A stretch of DNA of 64,000 bases, taken from contig JADJKO010000006.1 of assembly GCA_016705955.1 (NCBI GenBank), forward strand, positions 186,001 to 250,000, read 5' to 3'. Positions within the stretch are counted from its first letter, which is position 1, and each line of letters begins with the position of its first letter. A model generated the notes under the pieces. The model made no database searches. It saw only the letters and a list, made by a program, of their open reading frames with translations, and was not told the origin of the DNA. Origin of the DNA: Flavobacteriales bacterium (GTDB lineage: Bacteria; Bacteroidota; Bacteroidia; Flavobacteriales_F; PHOS-HE28). The translations under genes and the position numbers were made by a program. Of this stretch, positions 42,842 through 51,770 are shown piece after piece.

Positions 42842-45498
42842 ATGTTCGCGCGCGTTCGCAAAATCATCATCATCCTGTTCTCCGTGCTGGGCGCGGGGTT
42901 GGCGACGCTCGTGATCCTGGCCCGAGTGTATGATGAAGAGGTCAAGGCCAAACTCGTCGGGGCAATGAACGATCGCTTGCTCTCCCCGGTCTCGGTGAGC
43001 GACATGGATCTCACCCTCATCGCGCGCTTCCCGATGGCCAGTCTTCGGCTGCACGATGTGAAGGTGGATGAGGTCCGCACCGACGATCAGCGACCGGACA
43101 CGCTGCTTGCGGTGAAGGAACTCTTCCTTGAATTCAACCTCTGGGATCTCTTCGGCGGGGATTACCACGTTCAGCGGATCCACGGGAAGGATGTGATCCT
43201 CTATCCAGGGCTTGATGCGAACGGTGTCGAGAACTTCCGGATCTGGAAGAGCGACACAGCGAGCACGACCTCTTCGCCGATCGCCTTGGAAGCGGTGACC
43301 CTGAATGGGGCACTGATCCGCTATCGTGATGATCGCGATCGGACGGAAGTGCTTGCGACCGGCCGGACATTGAGCGTGAGCGGATCATTCGCGGATGCCA
43401 TGAACGATCTGCACGTGGCTGGCGATCTCCAAGTCAGAAGCATTGCTTTGAAAGGTGAACCGATGCTCGCGGATCGTCGGGCGCGGATCTCTTGGAAATG
43501 TCCTTCAACGCGAACCGTTTCCGGATCCAGAAGGGCGAGGTGATCCTCGGGGATCTGCCCTTGGAGGTCAGCCTTACGGTGGAGCAGGACGCGAAAGGAC
43601 AGAACCTCGACCTCCGAGCAAGCGGCCTCGACCTCGACATCGCCGAATTGTTCGCCCAGCTTCCGGAAAAGGTGAGTGCCCCGTTCGTCCGGTATGGTAT
43701 GCAGGGCCGGGTTGATCTTGCGGTACACTACGCAGGCCCGCTGGATTCACCCTCGCTTTCCATCGGGGCGCAGGTGGCCAAGGCCCGCATGAAGGAGCGG
43801 ATCACCGGTGCCATGTTCACCGACATCAACGGCGAGCTCGGTGTGGATCTGGCGCCGGATGGAAGCTTGCGGATGCTGAAGATCAAGGATCTACATGCGC
43901 GTAGTGCCGACGGAACGATCAGCGGGAATTGGCTGTCGGCGGGCGGGCGGAAGGCGGCGGTGAAGTCGAACATCCGGTGCGATGTGAGCCTCGCCGAGTT
44001 GCTACGCTTTGCTGGTGTGGATACGTTAGAGCAGGTCAGTGGTCGCTTGGTCGCCGAGATCAAGGCGGAAGGCACCATGCGCGACATGTCCGATGTGCGC
44101 GCCGCCGACCTGAAGCAACTGCGCACCACAGGAACAGTGGCGCTTCGTGATGCCTCACTGAAGATGAAGGGTGTTCGGCACCGCGTGGAGCACCTGGATG
44201 CGGAACTGGCTGTGACAGGTAACGATGCCCTTGTCCGAGGATTGAAGGCGACCCTGCAAGGCAGCACCGTTCAGATCTCCGGGACCTTGCACAACCTGAT
44301 CCCGTTCCTGTTGTTGGATCAGGAGCGTTTGTTGATCGAGGCGAAAGGGAATAGTGAACGACTGGATCTGGCCAGCTTGCTGCAACGGAAGGAGAGCAGC
44401 GATCAACGCGAAGTACCGGATGACTACATCCTCGTGCTGCCGGCCAACATCGATCTCGACCTGAAGGCGCGCATCGGTGAATTGGTTTTTGAGGATTTCA
44501 AAGCGACGGACATCACCGGAACCATCGGATTGAAGAACCGCGTGTTGCGCGTATCGCCGGTCTCGTTCAACACTGCGGATGGTGCCGTGCTCGGCAGCTT
44601 GGACCTCGATGGTCGCGGTGGCGCAACCGCTTCAGCCTACCCCTTGGCCATCGAAGCCACAGTGAAGGGCATCGACCTGAAAGCACTCTTTTCCGAGTTC
44701 CAGGACTTCGGCCAGGAATTCCTGACACATGACCAATTGAGCGGTCGCGCCCAAGCGAGTGTGATCTTCCGCGCACCCTTGCGTTCGTCCATGACCTTGG
44801 ATCGCGAGAAGATCCTTTGCACCGTCGATATCGCTGTGGACAAGGGCGGCATCAAGGGCAATCAGCAGTTGCTCGCCGTGGCCGATCATCTTCAGAAGAA
44901 CAAACTGGTATCGCCGTTCGTGAACACCGATGAACTGCGGAAGCGCCTTGCCGATGTGCGCTTCGAGCGTTTGGAGAACCGCATCGAGATCCGGGACGGT
45001 GGCGTCCACATCCCGATGATGGAAGTGCGCAGCAACGCGATGGACATCGCATTGAGCGGTACGCAATGGTTCGATGACCGGATCGACCATCACCTCATTT
45101 TTCGATTGAGCGATCTGTTCCGGATGGGGAAACAAGCCGATGACCAGTTCGGCCCGGTAGCGGATGATGGTACTGGCATGCGCGTGTTCCTGCACATGTA
45201 CGGCGATGCATCCGCGCCGCAATTCGAGAACGATGGGGCCATGGCCGCTAACCGCCGTAAGCAGCAATTCCAGCAGGAGAAGCAGGAGTTGCGCGCGATC
45301 CTCCGGGAGGACATTCTTGGCCGCCGAACGGAAGGAAGCACCACCTCCACACAGTCAGGGACCGGTGGCCGGATCATCATCGAGCAGGAAGGGGACAGCG
45401 TGAATACCGTGCAAGTGAAGCCGCGTTCGCGCACCGGCCGCCTCTTCCGTGAAGAGAAACCGCCACCTCAGCGCGGAGACATCCGGATCGAGGACTGA
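42842..45498 (+). CDS. AsmA-like envelope protein, broken by one-base frameshift
   Basis: The N-terminal piece has a membrane anchor (IIIILFSVLGAGLATLVILA) and the AsmA start domain (LSPVSVSDMDLTLIARFPMA). Its frame drifts after MLADRRARIS. The other frame continues EMSFNANRFRIQKGEVILGD with long beta repeats to an AsmA-like C-terminal region (IEIRDGGVHIPMMEVRSNAM). Inserting one T near 43492 gives RISLEMSFNANRF and an 885-residue protein. AsmA proteins help move lipids or assemble outer-membrane proteins. ATG 42842 is preferred to an upstream TTG. Confidence 0.85.
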
Positions 45499-45521
45499 CC
45501 GCCTTTGGCGATCTTCACCCC

Positions 45522-47027
45522 GTGGACCTCTACTCACGCAAGCAACGCTGGAAGCTGGTACTGGCCGTGATGGCCATCCTCATCATCGGTGCCTCGTTGT
45601 GGTACAGCAGTCGCATCGTGGAAGGGATCCGTGGTGAAGAGCGACGCAAAGTGCGCTTGTGGGCCGAAGCCGTGCAGAATCGCGCGGAGCTGGTGAACTA
45701 CACCGAGAAGTTGTTCCAGCGCTTGCGTGAGGAGGAAAGAAAGAAGGTGCAGTTGTGGGCCGAAGCGACCGTGCGACTGGTGAGTGGCGCTGATGGCGAT
45801 CTCTCCTTCTACCTGAAAGTGGTGAGCGATAACACCACCGTGCCCGTGGTGATCACCGACGCCGAACGCAAGGTGCGATCCTTCCGGAATCTCGATGAGC
45901 GGATCACCAATGACCCGGAGCTGCTCGCTGCCGAAGTGGATACAATGGCGAAGCTGCATCCGCCCATCGAGATCTCGATCCTGGGTGATCAGAAGCAATA
46001 CCTCTACTATAAGGAGAGCAAGGTCTTCACGGAATTGCAAGAGGTGATGGACGGGATCATCCAGTCCTTCATTTCCGAAACCGTCATGGGCACCGCAGCG
46101 GTTCCGGTGATCTACACCGATAGCACACGACTGCGGATCATCGAAACCGCGAACATCGAAGCCCACGTGGACTCCGACACCACGGCTTTGCTGGCACGCA
46201 TCACCTCCATGGAGCAGGTGAACCCACCTATTGTGATCCAACTTCCCGGTCAGGGTAAGAACTACATCTTCTATGAGGAGTCGTTGGTGATCACGCAGCT
46301 CCGCTACTTCCCGTATGTGCAATTGGTGATCCTCGGCTTGTTCCTGCTCGTGGCCTATGCGCTCTTCAGCATCTTCCGCAATGCGGAACAGAACCAGGTG
46401 TGGGTGGGCATGGCGAAGGAAACCGCGCACCAGCTCGGCACACCTCTGAGTTCACTCATGGCGTGGACCGAACTGTTGAAGGAACAAGGCACGGATCCCT
46501 CCGCGCTGAACGAGATGCGCAAGGACCTCGATCGTCTGGAGGTGATCACCGAGCGCTTCTCCAAGATCGGATCATCACCGGACCTCGAACCGGAGAAGCT
46601 TTACCACATGCTGCGCGCAACGGTCCTCTATCTGCGTCCGCGATTACCGTCGCGCGCGCTCATCGAGGTGACCACACCGCTGGATACCGAAGTGCTTGTC
46701 CCGCTGAACCGTGCGTTGTTCAGTTGGGTCATCGAGAACCTGATCCGCAACGCGGTGGATGCCATGGGCGGCGAAGGGTCCATCACCATTACCATGGAAC
46801 GGGATAGCACCGGTATGCACGTGGACCTGACCGACACCGGCAAGGGAATTCCGCAGTCCCAGCACCGCACGGTATTCGCGCCGGGCTTCACCACCAAGAA
46901 GCGCGGTTGGGGTTTGGGGCTTTCGCTCAGCAAGCGGATCATCGAACAATATCACGGCGGACACATCTTCGTGAAGAAGAGCGCGCCGGGGAAGGGGACC
47001 ACGTTCCGGATCACGCTCAAGGGGTGA
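45522..47027 (+). CDS. membrane sensor histidine kinase
   Basis: A 501-residue kinase. A membrane helix (LVLAVMAILIIGASLWY) is followed by a periplasmic domain containing two similar halves (VVITDAERKVRSFRNLDERI ... VIYTDSTRLRIIETANIEA), a second helix (VQLVILGLFLLVAYALFSIF), the H-box GMAKETAHQLGTPLSSLMAW and an HATPase (WVIENLIRNAVDAMG, TDTGKGIP, KRGWGLGLSLSKRI). Start GTG 45522. No response regulator is adjacent. It begins 23 bases after the AsmA-like gene, so the two are probably co-transcribed. Confidence 0.9.
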   Translation: MDLYSRKQRWKLVLAVMAILIIGASLWYSSRIVEGIRGEERRKVRLWAEAVQNRAELVNYTEKLFQRLREEERKKVQLWAEATVRLVSGADGDLSFYLKVVSDNTTVPVVITDAERKVRSFRNLDERITNDPELLAAEVDTMAKLHPPIEISILGDQKQYLYYKESKVFTELQEVMDGIIQSFISETVMGTAAVPVIYTDSTRLRIIETANIEAHVDSDTTALLARITSMEQVNPPIVIQLPGQGKNYIFYEESLVITQLRYFPYVQLVILGLFLLVAYALFSIFRNAEQNQVWVGMAKETAHQLGTPLSSLMAWTELLKEQGTDPSALNEMRKDLDRLEVITERFSKIGSSPDLEPEKLYHMLRATVLYLRPRLPSRALIEVTTPLDTEVLVPLNRALFSWVIENLIRNAVDAMGGEGSITITMERDSTGMHVDLTDTGKGIPQSQHRTVFAPGFTTKKRGWGLGLSLSKRIIEQYHGGHIFVKKSAPGKGTTFRITLKG

Positions 47028-47044
47028 TCGCGTTGGCGTCGACC

Positions 47045-48169
47045 ATGTCGGGCATTTACATCCACATTCCCTTCTGCAAGCAGGCTTGCACGTACTGTGA
47101 TTTCCACTTCAGCACGTCCTTGAAGCAGCGCGATGCGATGCTCCACGCGATGCAACAGGAGGTCAATTCGCGATCGTCTGAATTGGATGCGCCTGTCGGA
47201 ACGATCTACTTCGGCGGAGGAACCCCAAGCCTTATGAGCGAGCAGGAACTTGGGTCGTTCATCGCGCAGGCAAAGAGCACGTTCCAAGTGGATGCGAATG
47301 CAGAAGTGACACTTGAAGCGAATCCGGACGACATCACAAGTGAGCGGCTCGCAGCGTGGAGGTCGATCGGCATCACGCGGATCAGTCTCGGCACGCAGAG
47401 CTTTCGCGAGGATCGTTTGCGGTGGATGGGTCGCGCGCACACGGCAGAGCATGCGTTGGCCAGTATCGACCTCATCGCCAAGGCGGGCATCGCGTCGTGG
47501 ACCATCGACTTGATCTACGGGCTACCCGGTATGACCCTCGAAGAATGGGACGAGCAACTGACCATTGCGTTGGATCATGGAGTGCCGCACCTCAGCGCAT
47601 ACTGCCTCACCGTGGAGCCGCGGACCGCACTCGCGCACCAAGTGAAGCAAGCCATGGTACACATGCCCGGTGATGACGACCAGAGCGCGCAATTCGATCG
47701 CCTGATGGAGCGTATGGAAACCGCCGGTCTCGATCATTACGAGATCAGCAACTTCGGGAAGCCGGGTCATCATTCGCGACACAACACCGCGTATTGGGAA
47801 GGTGTCCCGTACTTGGGGATCGGCCCGTCGGCGCATTCGTTCAACGGTACGACACGGCGCTGGAACGTCTCGAACAACGCGCGGTACATCAAGGCGCTGG
47901 ACGAGGGAACGCGCTACTGGGAACAGGAGATCCTCACGGCAGCGCAGCGCACCAATGAAGCCTTGCTCACCGGCCTGCGAACCAGCGCTGGTGTGGCGAT
48001 CGAACGCTTGGAAGTGGATGCGATCGGCCGGAATTCGTCGGCCGTTGAACGGTATGTGTCGAGCGGACACCTTGTGCTTGGTGGCGGGCGGCTAGTTTTG
48101 ACGAAGGCGGGCAGGCACTTCGCGGATCGGATCGCGGCGGACCTGTTCGTGAGCGACGATGCTGGCTGA
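47045..48169 (+). CDS. hemW: radical SAM haem chaperone HemW
   Basis: A 374-residue radical SAM protein of the HemN-like type. The 4Fe-4S Cys residues are C11, C15 and C18 (CKQACTYCDF), SAM motif YFGGGTPSLMS, then TISL-type LEANPDDITSERLAAWRSIG, RISLGTQSF and the C-terminal domain (GPSAHSFNGTTRRWNVSN). HemW proteins insert haem into target proteins; they lack the extra Cys of true HemN. ATG 47045 is set by the conserved MSGIYIHIPFC. It overlaps the cyclase start by 11 bases. Confidence 0.93.
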   Translation: MSGIYIHIPFCKQACTYCDFHFSTSLKQRDAMLHAMQQEVNSRSSELDAPVGTIYFGGGTPSLMSEQELGSFIAQAKSTFQVDANAEVTLEANPDDITSERLAAWRSIGITRISLGTQSFREDRLRWMGRAHTAEHALASIDLIAKAGIASWTIDLIYGLPGMTLEEWDEQLTIALDHGVPHLSAYCLTVEPRTALAHQVKQAMVHMPGDDDQSAQFDRLMERMETAGLDHYEISNFGKPGHHSRHNTAYWEGVPYLGIGPSAHSFNGTTRRWNVSNNARYIKALDEGTRYWEQEILTAAQRTNEALLTGLRTSAGVAIERLEVDAIGRNSSAVERYVSSGHLVLGGGRLVLTKAGRHFADRIAADLFVSDDAG

Positions 48170-48923
48170 GATCACCCACCGCGGTCGCACCTTCAAGGTG
48201 GACCTGTCGAACCCCATCGACCTGTCGCTTCCGTTGATGGCCGGTGAGGGCGGTCCGCGCGCGTGGTATGTCGGCCCGGTGGAGATGGAACCGGTGCGCG
48301 ATGGCGACAAGATCTTCTGCGTAAAGGATGGCGCACCGGTGAATTTCCGGAACGTCTTCTTCAATCCGCACGGACACGGCACGCACACCGAAAGTGTCGG
48401 CCACGTAGCACCGGAGATCCACCCGGTGGGGAGGATGTTGAAGCGATACTTCTTCACTGCGCAAGTGATCAGCCTACTGCCGGAGATGCGCCGCGCACCC
48501 GATGGCAAGAGTGATTCGGTGATCACCTTGGAGCAACTGCGTAATGTGGTGAGTGATCGCCCGCCCGAGGCGCTGGTCCTGCGCACCCTGCCGAATGACA
48601 TCGCTGCCATGGAACACCAGTGGAGCGGAACCAACCCATGCTACCTGCAGAGCACGGCGTGTGCGTGGTTGCGGAGCATAGGGGTGAAGCACCTGTTGCT
48701 GGACCTGCCCAGCGTGGACCGCGAAGAGGACGGTGGCGTACTGGCAGCGCATCACGCGTTCTGGGATTACCCCAACACGATCGACCTGGAACGGACGATC
48801 ACCGAATTGATCCATGTGCCGAGCGCGGTGAGGGACGGCGAGTACTTGTTGGAACTGCAGTTCCCCAACTTCGTGAACGACGCTGCGCCGAGTCGACCGG
48901 TCCTGTACGCTTTGTTGCCATGA
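48159..48923 (+). CDS. cyclase-family (kynurenine formamidase-like) hydrolase
   Basis: A 254-residue metal-dependent hydrolase. The metal motif HGHGTHTES near residue 70 matches HxGTHxD/E of the cyclase family, and LNTL-type substrate contacts follow (ALVLRTLPND, HLLLDLPSVDREEDGG). Members hydrolyse N-formylkynurenine or cyclic amides; the substrate here is not clear. It overlaps hemW by 11 bases and the next gene's ATG overlaps its stop, forming a tight operon. Confidence 0.85.
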   Translation: MLAEITHRGRTFKVDLSNPIDLSLPLMAGEGGPRAWYVGPVEMEPVRDGDKIFCVKDGAPVNFRNVFFNPHGHGTHTESVGHVAPEIHPVGRMLKRYFFTAQVISLLPEMRRAPDGKSDSVITLEQLRNVVSDRPPEALVLRTLPNDIAAMEHQWSGTNPCYLQSTACAWLRSIGVKHLLLDLPSVDREEDGGVLAAHHAFWDYPNTIDLERTITELIHVPSAVRDGEYLLELQFPNFVNDAAPSRPVLYALLP

Positions 48924-49267
48924 CGCTTGAAAGTCTTCAGGCGTATTGCGCGCAGAAGTCAGGTGTGTCGTGGGATACACCCTTCGGGCCGGATGTGCTC
49001 GTATTCCGCGTCGCTGGGAAGATCTTCGTGTTGGCACCGATCGAGGTCTTCGACACCGTGAACCTGAAGTGCGACCCCGAACGCGCCATTGAATTACGCG
49101 AACGGTACGACGGCATCATCCCCGGGTACCACATGAACAAACAGCATTGGAATACCGTGGATGTCACTGGCTCCGTTCCGGAGAAGTTGATCCTCGAATT
49201 GGTGGATCACAGCTACGACCTGATCCGCGCTTCCTTGCCGAGGAAATTGCGCGATGAATTGACGTGA
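48920..49267 (+). CDS. MmcQ/YjbR family protein
   Basis: A 115-residue protein of the YjbR/CyaY-like fold: SWDTPFGPDVLVFRVAGKIF, VNLKCDPERAIELRERYDGI, PGYHMNKQHWNTVDV, and the helix VDHSYDLIRASLPRK. Family members are called DNA-binding-like, but function is unproven. ATG 48920 overlaps the cyclase stop (ATGA). Confidence 0.9.
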   Translation: MTLESLQAYCAQKSGVSWDTPFGPDVLVFRVAGKIFVLAPIEVFDTVNLKCDPERAIELRERYDGIIPGYHMNKQHWNTVDVTGSVPEKLILELVDHSYDLIRASLPRKLRDELT

Positions 49268-49291
49268 TCGGTCCGCTCGGCCCTGTGGAAG

Positions 49292-49299
49292 TACTTTCG
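49292..49299 (+). promoter_or_regulatory. TACTTTCG box four bases before the DUF502 start
   Basis: Exact octamer at 49292-49299 with the ATG at 49304. If it is the -7 element, transcription would start at or within a base or two of the ATG, so the mRNA would be leaderless. No -33 TTTG lies at the usual 19-21 base spacing. Confidence 0.5.
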
Positions 49300-49303
49300 C
49301 GCT

Positions 49304-49885
49304 ATGGCAGCGTACGGACGTTTGACGGGTCGATTGATCCTCGGTTATTTCTTGCGCGGCTTGTTGCTGTTGGTGCCCATCACGGTGATCGTCTGGGCCA
49401 TCTACCGGGTGCTCGCCTTCCTCGACAACATCATCAAGACGGATATCCCGGGCCTTGGGCTCATTATCCTTCTGGCCACCATTACGTTGGTAGGGTGGTT
49501 GGGAAGCACGATCTTCTTCCAACCGCTAGCGGAGATCGGCGAGGACCTCTTGCAACGGATCCCGTTCATCAAAACGATGTACGGTACACTGAAGGATCTA
49601 GTGGAAGCACTGGTGGGGAGCAAGCGCAAATTCGACCGACCGGTCCTGGTGCGATTCGGATCGGGCGTGGAAGCCGAACGCTTGGGCTTCATCACGCAGG
49701 ATGACCTGAACCACTTAGGGGTCGGTCCTGAAAAGGCGGCCGTCTACTTCCCGCACTCCTTTGCGTGGAGTGGCAACCTGCTCATCATCCCGAAAGCGAA
49801 CATCATCCCGTTGGAAGCCAAGGCGGCGGACGTGATGAAGTTCGCCGTGAGCGGTGGCGTTTCACAGGTCGATGAGGAAGAATAG
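49304..49885 (+). CDS. DUF502 membrane protein
   Basis: A 193-residue protein with two N-terminal membrane helices (LILGYFLRGLLLLVPITVIV, LGLIILLATITLVGWLG) and the DUF502 cytoplasmic core (RIPFIKTMYGTLKDLVEALV ... ERLGFITQDD ... HSFAWSGNLLIIPKANI). Function is unknown; plant homologues are called COV. It ends in an acidic tail. The start is fixed by the box four bases upstream and by the conserved start. Confidence 0.9.
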   Translation: MAAYGRLTGRLILGYFLRGLLLLVPITVIVWAIYRVLAFLDNIIKTDIPGLGLIILLATITLVGWLGSTIFFQPLAEIGEDLLQRIPFIKTMYGTLKDLVEALVGSKRKFDRPVLVRFGSGVEAERLGFITQDDLNHLGVGPEKAAVYFPHSFAWSGNLLIIPKANIIPLEAKAADVMKFAVSGGVSQVDEEE

Positions 49886-49924
49886 CCTTGGAGCCCGGCA
49901 TATTGGTTGCCCGAAGCGCACGCC

Positions 49925-50800
49925 ATGAGGATCCATTGTGCCACGCTCTTTTCGGTTGCATCCGTTCTGATCAATGGAACAGGCCTGTCCCAATCAACGG
50001 TCGTTGTGGGCTCGTGGGCATTCAGCACCGGCGTGCATCCGACGTTGAGCTACACGTTCGAGAACACGGACGAAAGGACCATTGAGAATTTCTGGCGCGC
50101 GGAGCTCAAGCGCATCAGTCCCGACGTGAGCAATAAGAAGGAGCTGATCGCGGCCAGTGCCTTGATCCCGATGGTTTCACCGGATACGGTGCGCGTGCTG
50201 GTGAAGGCTGACCAGCGTCGCGGCAGCACGATGGTGACGGTGAATGTGGCGATCCTCTCCACTGCTGGGTGGATCGCACCCGATAGTGATCCGCATGCGC
50301 TGGAGTCCGCACGTGCATTCGTACAGGAACAATGCACCGCTCTTCGCTGGGAGATCGCCCAAGAGGCGTTGGCGAATGGGGAGAAGGAATTAGCGCGCTT
50401 GCAGAACGATCTGGCGGGTCATGTGCGGGAGAAGGAGCGCGCGGAGCGAAGCATGGTTTCCAGCAAGGCCAAAGAAGCCGAGGCCGTCACCGATCAAGTG
50501 CGGATCCGGAAGGAGCGGACGGAACTGGATGAACGGATCACGGAACAACAGCAAGTGAACGCGACGGAAGGAACGAAGGAGGACCTGAAGGACCTCGCAC
50601 GGCTGGTCAAGCAACGCGCACGATCGAACCGCGATCTGGAGCGAGCATTGGACCGGGAGAAGGCCATGCGGAAGAAGCAGGAGGACCTTGCGTGGGACCT
50701 GAAGAAGAACGCAACGGATCATGTGCGCAAAGTGGCGGACATTGAACGGCAGGAAGGCGTGGTGAAGGAGTTGCGCGAGAAGCTCGAAGCGATCCACTGA
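49925..50800 (+). CDS. exported coiled-coil protein of unknown function
   Basis: A 291-residue protein with a signal peptide (MRIHCATLFSVASVLIN, cut near GLSQ). A globular domain (to about residue 135; VVVGSWAFSTGVHPTLSYTF, GSTMVTVNVAILSTAGW) is followed by a long charged coiled coil from about 140 to the end (EKELARLQNDLAGHVREKER onwards). Coiled coils of this type may bind the peptidoglycan or other proteins; I do not recognise the family. ATG 49925 is preferred to an upstream TTG. A TAnnTTTG box is not evident. Confidence 0.6.
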   Translation: MRIHCATLFSVASVLINGTGLSQSTVVVGSWAFSTGVHPTLSYTFENTDERTIENFWRAELKRISPDVSNKKELIAASALIPMVSPDTVRVLVKADQRRGSTMVTVNVAILSTAGWIAPDSDPHALESARAFVQEQCTALRWEIAQEALANGEKELARLQNDLAGHVREKERAERSMVSSKAKEAEAVTDQVRIRKERTELDERITEQQQVNATEGTKEDLKDLARLVKQRARSNRDLERALDREKAMRKKQEDLAWDLKKNATDHVRKVADIERQEGVVKELREKLEAIH

Positions 50801-50828
50801 GCCCAACTACCTTGGCCTGCGCGAACGC

Positions 50829-51740
50829 ATGCACGCCCGTCGGAACGCCCTTTTGCTGTTGCACCTCACGGTGTTCATCTGGGGTTTCACCGGCATCCTC
50901 GGCAAACTAATCCAGCAGGGCACGTTGCATTTGGTGTACACCCGGACGGTGATCGCTGCGGTCGGCTTGGGGTTCGCCGCCGTGTGGATGAAGCGATCGA
51001 TATCACTGCGCGCTCCGGGGTTGATCAACTACCTCTTGACCGGACTGTTGATCGCGGCACATTGGATCACCTTCTATGGTGCCATCAAGATCAGTACGGC
51101 CAGCATCGCAGCGGCGTGCCTCAGTACCAGCACGGTGTTCACCGCGCTGCTCGAACCGTTCTGGTTCAAACGTCGGATCCGTGTGTATGAGGTTGTGCTG
51201 GGCACAGTCGTCATCGCGGCGCTGCTCTTGATCTTCGGTATCGAATCCGAGTACCGCTTGGGCATCGCGGTCGGTGTGCTCAGTGCTTTCCTCAGTGCGT
51301 GGTTCAACATCATCAACGCGGTGCTGGTGCAGCGGGACAATGTGGTCCGTATCGGGTTCTATGAAATGGCAAGCGTGGCTCTGGTCATGGGGGTCGGCCT
51401 GTGGGTGGTCGGTGATCTGCCGCCTCCGTTGTGGGAACTTCCCACGAGTGACATCATCTATCACTTGATCCTCGGCCTCGTCTGTACGTCGTTCTCCTTC
51501 GTCACCGGCATCCTTGTCATGCGGCAGCTCTCGCCGTTCACCGTCATGCTCACGGTGAATCTTGAACCGGTGTACACGATCCTCATCGCACTTCTGATCT
51601 GGGGTGAAGAAGAACGATTGAGCCTTGGATCGTACTTGGGCATCGCCTTGATCCTTGGGTGCCTGTTGCTGAACGGCTGGTTCCAGAAGCGGCGCGAACG
51701 TACGGGACTAGTGGAACCCGATCCCTTGGGTCGCGGGTAG
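50829..51740 (+). CDS. EamA-family (DMT) transporter
   Basis: A 303-residue inner-membrane protein with ten hydrophobic segments in two EamA halves, starting LLLLHLTVFIWGFTGILGKL and with the typical second half (FYEMASVALVMGVGLWVVGD, LSPFTVMLTVNLEPVYTILI, LGIALILGCLLLNGW). EamA proteins export or import small metabolites. TACCTTGG (50808-50815) is a possible -7 box 13 bases before the ATG. Confidence 0.9.
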   Translation: MHARRNALLLLHLTVFIWGFTGILGKLIQQGTLHLVYTRTVIAAVGLGFAAVWMKRSISLRAPGLINYLLTGLLIAAHWITFYGAIKISTASIAAACLSTSTVFTALLEPFWFKRRIRVYEVVLGTVVIAALLLIFGIESEYRLGIAVGVLSAFLSAWFNIINAVLVQRDNVVRIGFYEMASVALVMGVGLWVVGDLPPPLWELPTSDIIYHLILGLVCTSFSFVTGILVMRQLSPFTVMLTVNLEPVYTILIALLIWGEEERLSLGSYLGIALILGCLLLNGWFQKRRERTGLVEPDPLGRG

Positions 51741-51757
51741 GGCCGCAGGTGTACGGA

Positions 51758-51765
51758 TATCTTCG
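51758..51765 (+). promoter_or_regulatory. TATCTTCG box five bases before ispG
   Basis: TATCTTCG at 51758-51765 with the ATG at 51771. It matches the TAnnTTCG pattern found ahead of other genes in this window and predicts an mRNA with almost no leader. Confidence 0.45.
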
Positions 51766-51770
51766 CTGCC

